A program made the position numbers and the translations under genes. The notes beneath the pieces are model-generated. The model was not told the DNA's origin and made no database searches. It saw only the letters and a program-made list of their open reading frames with translations. Positions 1-5,840 of a stretch of DNA of 11,725 nucleotides are shown here, piece after piece. Each line of letters begins with the position of its first letter. Position 1 is the first letter of the stretch. The DNA is from a bacterium (GTDB lineage: Bacteria > Gemmatimonadota > Gemmatimonadetes > Gemmatimonadales > Gemmatimonadaceae): positions 1-11,725 of the forward strand of contig JAJZRK010000101.1 of NCBI GenBank assembly GCA_021802745.1, in the 5' to 3' direction.

Positions 1-74
1 ACATCGGCGGCGGCCCGGCGCGCGTCCGTTACCGGGGTGCTGGTCGAGGCCGGGGAGTGGCTACGGTGGGTCAC
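1..74 (-). CDS. rsmB: Possible N-terminus of 16S rRNA m5C967 methyltransferase RsmB (partial, runs off left edge)
   Basis: A minus-strand frame opens with a GTG at 74-72 and stays open to the window edge, giving about 24 residues beginning (M)THRSHSPASTSTPVTDARR followed by AAAD. A polar, disordered start leading into a T-D-A-R-R-A-A-x-D pattern is what the NusB-like N-terminal domain of RsmB/Sun usually shows. In many bacteria rsmB follows def and fmt on the same strand, and here fmt points toward this position with only the opposite-strand lipoprotein gene between. RsmB methylates C967 of 16S rRNA using S-adenosylmethionine. Weak points: no clear ribosome binding site (an AGGA lies about 23 nt upstream, too far), a GTG start, and very little protein to judge. 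Alternatively it is a different divergent gene or non-coding. Confidence 0.4.
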   Translation of the reverse strand, partial: MTHRSHSPASTSTPVTDARRAAAD

Positions 75-102
75 GGGCAGAGGCGGCGATCGGAAGATCC
101 TG

Positions 103-109
103 TATAATA
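103..109. promoter_or_regulatory. Candidate -10 element(s), possibly bidirectional
   Basis: A perfect TATAAT stands at 103-108 on the plus strand inside very GC-rich DNA, upstream of the lipoprotein gene. The overlapping ATAATA at 104-109 reads TATTAT on the minus strand, a 5/6 match suitable for the divergent gene starting at 74. A plus-strand transcript would start near 115 and have a leader of about 155 nt; a minus-strand one would start near 97 with a leader of about 23 nt. No TTGACA-like -35 box is visible at 16-18 bp in either direction, so function is inferred from the -10 match and its position only. Confidence 0.4.
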
Positions 110-186
110 GCAGGGGGGCATCCGGACGGGGCGGGGACCACCGTTACCTCGTGACCATCCGGCCCGTCCATAGAAAGCAGCGAAGT

Positions 187-204
187 GGCACCGCGACCGG
201 TGCC
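187..204 (+). other. Inverted repeat in the leader of the lipoprotein gene
   Basis: A perfect 7-bp inverted repeat, GGCACCG at 187-193 and CGGTGCC at 198-204, is separated by CGAC. It could form a small stable hairpin in the 5' leader of the lipoprotein mRNA, or be a protein-binding dyad. No T-run follows, so it is not a normal terminator, and no known riboswitch is recognised. Confidence 0.4.
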
Positions 205-224
205 CATTTGCTGCGCGCCTATCG

Positions 225-237
225 GAATACGATATTC
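225..237 (+). promoter_or_regulatory. Small AT-rich dyad (GAATA-cga-TATTC), possible operator
   Basis: GAATA at 225-229 and TATTC at 233-237 form a perfect 5-3-5 dyad about 32 nt before the lipoprotein start codon. The AT-rich symmetry in a GC-rich leader is suggestive of a regulator site or a second small hairpin, but the arms are short and chance is possible. Confidence 0.25.
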
Positions 238-269
238 GTCTCCCCCGTCCTTCTCAGCACGGAGTGCGA

Positions 270-2504
270 ATGCACGGCCGCACGCTAGTCACCGCTGGTA
301 CCATTGCCTCGCTGGCCCTGCTCGCCCTCATCGGCGGGTGTGGCGAAGCGACCACGGGTCCCACTTCGGTGAAGCCGCAGGATTTCGCCGCCAGCCTGAA
401 ACTGCTCTCCGGCAACCAGCAGTCCGGCTCGGTGGGCGCGGCGCTCGCCGAGGTCTTGACGGTCAAGGTTGTGGACGCCGGAGGGCAGCCGGTCACTGGC
501 GCCACGGTGCTCTGGCAGGTGCGCGACGGCGGCGGCACCATCAATCCGCCCGCCTCGACCTCGTCGGTGAGCGGCCTTGCCTCGGTCACCTGGACCCTCG
601 GTTCCACACTGGGGGCCAACAAGGCCGTGGCCATCTTGCAGGGCAACTACGTGCTCGACAGCGTGGTCTTCACGGCCACCGCGGGCGTCGGCCCGGCCTC
701 CCGGCTGACGGTCGTCTCCGGTAACGCACAGACTGGACGCGTGGCCAGCGCACTGCCGCAGAAGCTGACGGTCAACGTGAAGGACCAGTTCGGCTACGCC
801 GTGTCGGGCAAGACCGTAAGCTGGCTGGCCGCGAATTTCAGCGGCACCGTGACGGCGGACGCGGATACCACCGATGCGTCTGGCAACGCGAGCGCCACCT
901 GGGTGCTGGGCCCCACCGCCATGGTGCAGTCGGCCACGGCGTCGGTGACTGGCGTCGGGGCGCCGCTCGCCTTCACCGCGGCGGCCACGCCCGATACGAG
1001 CCGCACGCTTTCGCTGGTGTCGGGCGGGTTGCAGTCCGGGCTCGTCGGCGCCACGCTGGGCACGACCATTGTGGTGCGCGTGCAGGATCGCTTCGGCAAC
1101 CTGATTTCCGGCGAGTCGGTCAACTTCGCCGATTCCACGACGGGGGGCGGGAGCCTCTCGGTGCAGAACGCGACGACGGATGGCACAGGACAGGCGAGCA
1201 CGGCATGGACGCTCGGCCTGCGGGTCGGCCAGCAGAGCATCCGGGCGCGGATCGCGGCGCGTCCGGAGCGGGTCAATGTCACGGCGAACGCCAACGTCCA
1301 GTTCGCGAATGTCTACGCGGGCAACTACTTCACCTGCGGCGTGACGACGGGCGACCGGGCCTTCTGCTGGGGCGTCGGAGAAGACGGCCAGCGCGGCATC
1401 CCCGGCGCCAAGTCGGCCAACGCACCTGGCGCGGCGGTGACCACGGCCGACACGCTGGTCGGGCCGTTCCAGACGTGGCGCCAGATCGGCGCCGGGCAGA
1501 GCTACGTGTGCGGCATCAGCATCTCGCGCCAGATGTATTGCTGGGGTCGCCTCGCGACTGCCGTGCAGGCCAACGTGCCGGTGCTGAAGGCCTTCCCGGC
1601 CAACGTCCTTGCCTTCACGGCGGTCAGCACGTCGGAGGTGCACAGCTGCGCGCTCACGACCGAAGGGCAGATCGGGTGCACGGGTTCCAACCAGTTCGGC
1701 CAGCTTGGCGACGGCACGCGCGCCGACCAGACGAGCGATTACGTGGTCGTGACGACAGTGGCGCCGAATGCGCGGCTGCAGTGGTCATCGGTTGCGACGG
1801 GCGGATCGCACACGTGCGGCTTCCCGCGCTTCAACCCGGCGACCGCCATTGACTCCCTGAACACGCTGCGCCCGTGGTGCTGGGGGGCGAACGGCTCGGG
1901 CCAGCTCGGCAACCGCACCTTCTCCATTGACTCGACGATTCCCCAGGGAATCGACATGACGGGCCTGACGCAGGTGTGGGACACGACGAGTCTCGTGGCT
2001 GGCGTGGCGCACACGTGCGCCCTGACGCGCGAGGCGACGGCCGGTGCCGGCGGTGCGGCGTACTGCTGGGGGGCGAATGGCTACGGTCAGCTCGGCGCTG
2101 GCTCCACGGCGGTGCGCTCTTCCGCGCCGATGGCCGTGACGTTGCCCACAGGTGTGACCGGCTTCACGAAGCTCTTCGCGGGTGAGTACCACACCTGCGC
2201 CATCGCGAATACGGGTGCGGCGTATTGCTGGGGCCGCAACACGTCCGGTCAGCTCGGCGACGGCACGACCACCAACGCCACCGCACCGGTGGCGGTAACG
2301 GGCGGTCTTGTCTTCCGCACGCTCGGCACGGGTGAGCTGCATACCTGCGGCGTGGTGGGCAACGCCACGGCCGGCGGCACGCAGGCCGGCGCCGGCGTCG
2401 TCTACTGCTGGGGCGACAACGAGTATGGACAGCTCGGCATCGGGAGCACGGGTGCGAATGGCGTGCCGGTGTTGGCGCCGCAGAAGGTGGCCGGACAGCC
2501 GTAA
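270..2504 (+). CDS. Surface lipoprotein with three Ig-like repeats and a seven-bladed RCC1-type propeller
   Basis: The 744-residue product begins with a lipoprotein signal peptide: hydrophobic residues 11-21, then the lipobox L-I-G-G-C with Cys24 as lipidation site. Three bacterial Ig-like (Big_1/invasin-like) repeats follow at about 42-137, 144-237 and 246-339, each starting like L-x-x-V-S-G-x-x-Q-x-G and ending T-x-D-x-x-G-x-A-S. Residues 343-744 hold seven RCC1-type blades, most with an H-T-C-A-L...Y-C-W-G-x-N-x-x-G-Q-L-G pattern. Each blade has exactly one cysteine pair (356/366, 414/424, 460/470, 516/537, 583/599, 643/653, 693/713). Export and outer-surface binding or structure are inferred; partner unknown. 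ATG 270 is preferred over GTG 264 because GGAG at 261-264 lies 5 nt before it. The gene converges on fmt. Confidence 0.9.
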   Translation: MHGRTLVTAGTIASLALLALIGGCGEATTGPTSVKPQDFAASLKLLSGNQQSGSVGAALAEVLTVKVVDAGGQPVTGATVLWQVRDGGGTINPPASTSSVSGLASVTWTLGSTLGANKAVAILQGNYVLDSVVFTATAGVGPASRLTVVSGNAQTGRVASALPQKLTVNVKDQFGYAVSGKTVSWLAANFSGTVTADADTTDASGNASATWVLGPTAMVQSATASVTGVGAPLAFTAAATPDTSRTLSLVSGGLQSGLVGATLGTTIVVRVQDRFGNLISGESVNFADSTTGGGSLSVQNATTDGTGQASTAWTLGLRVGQQSIRARIAARPERVNVTANANVQFANVYAGNYFTCGVTTGDRAFCWGVGEDGQRGIPGAKSANAPGAAVTTADTLVGPFQTWRQIGAGQSYVCGISISRQMYCWGRLATAVQANVPVLKAFPANVLAFTAVSTSEVHSCALTTEGQIGCTGSNQFGQLGDGTRADQTSDYVVVTTVAPNARLQWSSVATGGSHTCGFPRFNPATAIDSLNTLRPWCWGANGSGQLGNRTFSIDSTIPQGIDMTGLTQVWDTTSLVAGVAHTCALTREATAGAGGAAYCWGANGYGQLGAGSTAVRSSAPMAVTLPTGVTGFTKLFAGEYHTCAIANTGAAYCWGRNTSGQLGDGTTTNATAPVAVTGGLVFRTLGTGELHTCGVVGNATAGGTQAGAGVVYCWGDNEYGQLGIGSTGANGVPVLAPQKVAGQP

Positions 2505-2512
2505 CGACTATT

Positions 2513-2668
2513 GAGGATGGGGAATTCGGAACGGGATTAAGGATTCCGATTGCGGATAGCGACTGGCGATGCAGAACGAATGGGGGCGCCCGGATTCTCC
2601 GGGCGCCCCCTTCGTATGTCGCTATCCCAAATCGGAATCCTTAATCCAAATCCGAATTCCCAATCCTC
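2513..2668. repeat. 156-bp imperfect palindrome filling a convergent intergenic gap
   Basis: The 51-nt left arm (2513-2563) is the reverse complement of the right arm (2618-2668) at 45 of 51 positions with no gaps. Differences are one base near the outer end, three consecutive bases at 2531-2533, and two bases at 2552-2553. Shared blocks include GGAATTCGGA, GGATTAAGGATTCCGATT and GGATAGCGAC. The 54-bp centre contains a GC-rich hairpin annotated separately. The arms lie 8 nt after the lipoprotein stop and 9 nt from the fmt stop. The regular GGATT/AATCC character resembles dispersed intergenic palindromes or MITE-like elements, but no target duplication is visible and copy number cannot be judged here. 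Confidence 0.85.
2576..2615. terminator. Bidirectional terminator-like hairpin between lipoprotein gene and fmt
   Basis: GGGGGCGCCCGG (2582-2593) and CCGGGCGCCCCC (2599-2610) form a perfect 12-bp stem with loop ATTCT. It is extended by ACGAA (2576-2580) pairing with TTCGT (2611-2615) across a one-base bulge at T2581. It lies between two convergent genes, so it would act on both transcripts. There is no long U-tract on either side (only TTCGTAT on the plus strand, TTCGTTCTG on the minus), so it is not a textbook intrinsic terminator, but the location and stem strength support termination or 3'-end protection. Confidence 0.7.
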
Positions 2669-2677
2669 CATCGGCCG

Positions 2678-3607
2678 TCACTCCCATCGGTCCCCCACCG
2701 CCACCCCCCGCCCCTGCGCCCAGTCCAGCGCCGCCATCCGGCGCTTGCCCGCGGGGTGCACCTCGCGAATGGCTACCGCCCCTTCGCCACAGGCGACGAT
2801 CATTCCCATCTCGTCGGTTTCGAGCACCTCACCGGGCGTTCCGGCGCGGTCCACGATGGCTCGGGCGCCGTACAGCCGTACCTCGCCGCCGCGCACCGTA
2901 CTCCACGCGCCAGGCTTCGGATCGTACGCCCTGATGCGCCGCGCGACGACCGCCGACGAATCGGCCCACGCGATGTGGGCGTCGTCCCGCTCAATCTTCT
3001 TCGCGTACGTCGCCTGGCCCTCGTCCTGCGGCCGCTCCGGGGCCACGCCAAGCTCCATCAGGGCGAGCGCTTCGATAAGTGCCGTCGCGCCGAGTTCCGA
3101 GAGGCGCAGCGTCAACTCGCCGCCCGTTTCATCGGGCTCGATGGGCGTAGTTAGCACATGGATCACGGGCCCGGCGTCGAGCGCAGGCACCATCCGCATG
3201 ATGCTCACGCCGGTCTCTTCGAGGCCGACCGCGATCGCCGCCTGAATGGGCGCCGCCCCGCGCAGTGCGGGGAGGAGTGAGGCGTGGATGTTCAGCGTCC
3301 CCTGCGCCGGCAGCTCGATGACCTCGCGCGGCAGGATGTGCCCGTACGCCACCACGACCGAGAGATCGGGAGCGAGGTCACGCAAGGCCTGCACAAACTC
3401 GGGGCCCCGTGGCCGCTCGGGCTGCAGCACCGGGAGGCCCTCCTCCACCGCGACCTGCTTCACCGGCGACGGATCGAGCTGTGACCGCGACCGGCCCCGC
3501 GGCCGGTCGGGCTGGGTGACCACGCCCACCACATCGAACCCCTCGCCAATCAGCGCGCGCAGCGGCGGCGTGGCGAAGTCGGGCGTCCCCCAGAACACGA
3601 TGCGCAC
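2678..3607 (-). CDS. fmt: Methionyl-tRNA formyltransferase
   Basis: This 309-residue cytoplasmic enzyme transfers a formyl group from 10-formyltetrahydrofolate to initiator Met-tRNA. It begins V-R-I-V-F-W-G-T-P-D-F-A, the usual N-terminus of the family. The catalytic signature N-I-H-A-S-L-L-P-A-L-R-G-A-A-P-I-Q spans about 106-122, giving N106 and H108, with D144 (A-L-D-A-G-P-V) as the third catalytic residue. The C-terminal tRNA-binding domain covers about 205-309 and ends with the typical G-K-R-R-M motif. Length matches the family. Start is GTG at 3607, one base shared with the def stop (TAGTG); GAGGAG lies 5 nt upstream. Longer upstream readings lack similarity and lie in def. Def removes the formyl group that Fmt adds, so the pairing makes functional sense. 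Confidence 0.97.
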   Translation of the reverse strand: MRIVFWGTPDFATPPLRALIGEGFDVVGVVTQPDRPRGRSRSQLDPSPVKQVAVEEGLPVLQPERPRGPEFVQALRDLAPDLSVVVAYGHILPREVIELPAQGTLNIHASLLPALRGAAPIQAAIAVGLEETGVSIMRMVPALDAGPVIHVLTTPIEPDETGGELTLRLSELGATALIEALALMELGVAPERPQDEGQATYAKKIERDDAHIAWADSSAVVARRIRAYDPKPGAWSTVRGGEVRLYGARAIVDRAGTPGEVLETDEMGMIVACGEGAVAIREVHPAGKRRMAALDWAQGRGVAVGDRWE

Positions 3608-4164
3608 TAGAGCTCCTCTTCGGGATGCTCGCTGGCGTGGGCCCCTGCCTTCAGGTGCCGGATGAAGCCGGGGTACTGGTCCTTCTCCTCCTCCCACTTG
3701 GCCAGCGCGCTGCGCCGCTTCAGGAAGCTGAGGTAGTCAATGAACAGCTTGCCGTGCAGGTGGTCAATCTCGTGCTGAAACGCCCGCCCCAGCAGCCCCT
3801 CCGCCGTCACCTCGAGCGGCTGCCCGTCGCGGTCGAGCGCGCGCACCGTCACGCGCGACGGTCGCTCCACGTCGCCGTACACGTCGGGAATGGACAGGCA
3901 TCCTTCTTCGGCCTTCGCCTTCGGTCCCTGTGCCTGCACCACCTCGGGGTTCACGAGCGCAAAGACCTCTCCCTCGACATCCACCACGCAGACGCGCTCG
4001 GTGCGTCCCACCTGCGGCGCCGCCAGCCCGATGCCATTGGCGGCGTACATCGTCTCGAACATGGCGTCAATCAGCCGGCGAATCTCGTCGGTCACCTCGG
4101 CGACGGGCTGCGTCTCCTCGCGAAGGACGGGGTCGCCGAGCACGCGGATGGGAAGCACGCTCAC
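3607..4164 (-). CDS. def: Peptide deformylase
   Basis: This 185-residue metalloenzyme removes the formyl group from the N-terminal methionine of new proteins. All three family motifs are present: G-I-G-L-A-A-P-Q-V-G (44-53), E-E-G-C-L-S (86-91) and Q-H-E-I-D-H-L-H-G (130-138). Metal ligands are C89, H131 and H135, and E132 is the catalytic base. A charged C-terminal tail (K-R-R-S..., E-E-E-K, ending E-E-E-L) extends beyond the catalytic core. The start is GTG at 4164, in a GTGA overlap with the yajC stop; GGAGG lies about 12 nt upstream, a long spacing, so coupling to yajC translation probably helps. The order yajC-def-fmt is notable, since yajC is more often followed by secD and secF. Confidence 0.97.
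   Translation of the reverse strand: MSVLPIRVLGDPVLREETQPVAEVTDEIRRLIDAMFETMYAANGIGLAAPQVGRTERVCVVDVEGEVFALVNPEVVQAQGPKAKAEEGCLSIPDVYGDVERPSRVTVRALDRDGQPLEVTAEGLLGRAFQHEIDHLHGKLFIDYLSFLKRRSALAKWEEEKDQYPGFIRHLKAGAHASEHPEEEL
3613..3618 (-). promoter_or_regulatory. Ribosome binding site of fmt inside the end of def
   Basis: GAGGAG on the minus strand, 5 nt before the GTG of fmt, lies within the last codons of def (Glu-Glu-Leu). It fixes the fmt start and suggests translational coupling. It is the clearest Shine-Dalgarno site in the minus-strand gene string. Confidence 0.75.
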
Positions 4165-4526
4165 GCGGCCGACGAGCCTCCGGGCGTGAAGACCTGCGAG
4201 ACCGCGCGCCGCTGGATCACGATCTTCGTGTCGCCCGTGCGAATGGTGACCAGATCGTCCATCCCCTTGCCGGGCTTGCCTTCGTCAATCGTTTCCTTGA
4301 TGTGCACCACTTCGCCCACGACGCCACCGGTCGTCACCACGCCGTCGCCCTTCTTGAGCGCCATGACGGACAGCTCCAGCTGCTTCCGCTGCTTCTGCTG
4401 CGGGCGGATCATGAGGAAGTAGAAGATCGCCATGATGGCGGCGAGCTGGAACAGGAACGGCATCAGCGAGCCGCCGCCGGAGGCGGGGGCTGCGGTTTGC
4501 GCGAAGATCGGCAGGAGGGCGTTCAT
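4161..4526 (-). CDS. yajC: Sec translocon accessory subunit YajC
   Basis: A 121-residue single-pass membrane protein that associates with SecDF-YidC and aids protein export. One hydrophobic segment spans about 22-40 (L-M-P-F-L-F-Q...F-Y-F-L-M-I) and is followed directly by the family hallmark R-P-Q-Q-K-Q-R-K (41-48). The conserved cytoplasmic part has K-K-G-D-G-V-V-T-T-G-G-V-V-G (58-71). Length fits the family. ATG 4526 is chosen over an upstream in-frame start because it forms an ATGA overlap with the tgt stop and gives a normal N-terminus. No strong ribosome binding site precedes it, consistent with coupling to tgt. tgt-yajC adjacency is classical; secD/secF are not found next to it here. 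Confidence 0.95.
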   Translation of the reverse strand: MNALLPIFAQTAAPASGGGSLMPFLFQLAAIMAIFYFLMIRPQQKQRKQLELSVMALKKGDGVVTTGGVVGEVVHIKETIDEGKPGKGMDDLVTIRTGDTKIVIQRRAVSQVFTPGGSSAA

Positions 4527-5662
4527 GAGCGGGTGGGTTGCGAATGGTACCGTGCGAGCCAGTCGCGGCTCCACGAAGTGAAGTCCCCCGCGACGATCCG
4601 GCGGCGGGCCTCGCGCATCAGCGCGATCAGGAAATGTACATTATGCAGCGACAGCAGGCGCGCGCCCAGCATTTCATCCGCCTGGACGAGGTGCCGCACG
4701 TAGGCGCGCGAGAATCGGCGGCAGCAGGCGCAGGCGCACTCCTCGACGATCGGCCGGTCGTCTTCCCGGAACTCGGCCCGCCGCATGTTGACGCGTCCGT
4801 CGGGGGTGAGCGCGGCCGCGTTCCGCCCCATGCGGGTGGGCGCCACGCAGTCGAAGAGATCCACGCCGCGGGCCACGCCCTCGAGCAGGTCCTCGGGATA
4901 GCCGACTCCCATCAGGTAGCGCGGCCGGTCGGCGGGGATCGCCGCGTCGCACGTCTCGAGCATCGCGTACATGTCGGGCTTGGCCTCGCCGACGGAGAGC
5001 CCGCCGATGGCGTAGCCGTCCCATCCGCTCATGTCGGCGATGGCCCGCGCCGCCGCCTGCCGCAGCTCGGGATGGATGCCCCCCTGCACGATGGGGAAGA
5101 GTGTCTGTCGCGGCGCATCCGGGTCGCTATGCAGGTGCTCGAACGCCGCGCGGCAGCGGCCGAGCCAACGGATGGACCGCTCCGAGGCGTCCTGCGCCGC
5201 CGCGAACTCGCTCTGCCCCGGAATGACGTGATCGAACTGCATGATCACGTCAGCGCCGAGGTTTGTCTCGATGCGCATCACGCTTTCCGGCGTGAAGTGC
5301 CGCGACGATCCGTCAATGTGGCTGCGAAAGGTGACGCCGTCTTCATCCACCCGGTTGAGCGACGCGAGCGAAAAGACCTGGAAGCCGCCCGAGTCGGTGA
5401 GAATCGGCCCGTTCCAGGCCATGAAGCGGTGCAGCCCGCCGAGTCGCTGCACGAGTTCGTCGCCCGGGCGCAGGTGCAGGTGGTACGCGTTCGCCAGGAT
5501 GATTTGCGCGTGCATGCCGCGCAGTTCATGCGGATCCAGCGCCTTGACGGTCGCCAGCGTGCCGACGGGCATGAAGACGGGCGTTTCCACCACCCCGCGT
5601 GGCGTGCGGAAGGTTGCGGCGCGGGCGCGCCCGGAGGTGGCTTGGATGTCGAAGCGGAACAT
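4523..5662 (-). CDS. tgt: tRNA-guanine transglycosylase
   Basis: A 379-residue TIM-barrel enzyme that exchanges guanine-34 for the queuine precursor preQ1 in tRNAs with a GUN anticodon. Seen motifs: D90-S-G-G-F-Q-V-F-S (general acid/base Asp), F-P-I-V-Q-G-G (189-195), G-G-L-S-V-G-E (220-226) and D-L-F-D-C-V-A-P-T-R with nucleophile D271. The zinc site is complete: C309, C311 and C314 in C-A-C-A-C-C plus H340 in S-L-H-N. Full family length. The start ATG at 5662 gives the usual M-F-x-F-x-I start; the upstream signal is weak. QueA, encoded just upstream across an unusual 178-nt palindromic spacer, acts next in the same pathway. The stop overlaps the yajC start by 4 nt. Confidence 0.98.
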   Translation of the reverse strand: MFRFDIQATSGRARAATFRTPRGVVETPVFMPVGTLATVKALDPHELRGMHAQIILANAYHLHLRPGDELVQRLGGLHRFMAWNGPILTDSGGFQVFSLASLNRVDEDGVTFRSHIDGSSRHFTPESVMRIETNLGADVIMQFDHVIPGQSEFAAAQDASERSIRWLGRCRAAFEHLHSDPDAPRQTLFPIVQGGIHPELRQAAARAIADMSGWDGYAIGGLSVGEAKPDMYAMLETCDAAIPADRPRYLMGVGYPEDLLEGVARGVDLFDCVAPTRMGRNAAALTPDGRVNMRRAEFREDDRPIVEECACACCRRFSRAYVRHLVQADEMLGARLLSLHNVHFLIALMREARRRIVAGDFTSWSRDWLARYHSQPTRS

Positions 5663-5681
5663 TGCCTAAAGCTAAGGGCAA

Positions 5682-5709
5682 GGGAGGGGGAGGGGTGCAG
5701 GGGTTTGGG
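5682..5709 (+). other. Canonical G-quadruplex motif in the queA-tgt spacer
   Basis: Five G-runs on the plus strand (5682-5684, 5686-5690, 5692-5695, 5700-5703, 5707-5709) are separated by loops of 1, 1, 4 and 3 nt, meeting the usual rule of four runs of three or more G with short loops. The plus strand is the template strand for the queA-tgt transcript. The matching right arm gives a slightly looser G-run series on the coding strand just after queA. Folding is predicted from pattern only. Confidence 0.6.
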
Positions 5710-5840
5710 AGGAGGAAGAGTGGAGGAAAGGGAGAGGGTGGACGAGGTAATCGGCGAGTGAGGCGCTCCGTGCCGCCCCCTCTCTCCTCCCTCCTCCCTC
5801 CACTCCTCCCCTTCCTTCACCCCTGCACCCTTCCCCCTCC
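5683..5840. repeat. 158-bp purine/pyrimidine-skewed imperfect palindrome between queA and tgt
   Basis: The outer arms 5683-5704 and 5819-5840 are reverse complements at 21 of 22 positions and share GGGTGCAGGGGT. Inner purine-rich segments also pair in part (around GAGTGGAGG, near 5718-5726, against CCTCCACTC, near 5797-5805). On the plus strand the left half is almost all purine and the right half almost all pyrimidine. The right arm ends at 5840, directly abutting the queA stop at 5841-5843, and the left arm lies about 20 nt before the tgt start. In the minus-strand mRNA this could form a long hairpin between two genes otherwise expected to be co-transcribed. No T-run and no target duplication is visible. 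Confidence 0.75.

Noticed and set aside
1..288. Open plus-strand frame running from the left edge to 288 as the tail of an upstream gene
   Set aside because: No recognisable family features; it crosses the TATAAT region and overlaps the lipoprotein start, so it is probably not coding.
285..1643. 452-codon minus-strand frame opposite the lipoprotein gene
   Set aside because: Arg-rich low-complexity product without motifs; the plus strand gives a lipobox, Ig-like repeats and RCC1 blades.
4538..5761. 407-codon plus-strand frame opposite tgt
   Set aside because: Shadow of Tgt, whose catalytic and zinc residues are all intact on the minus strand.
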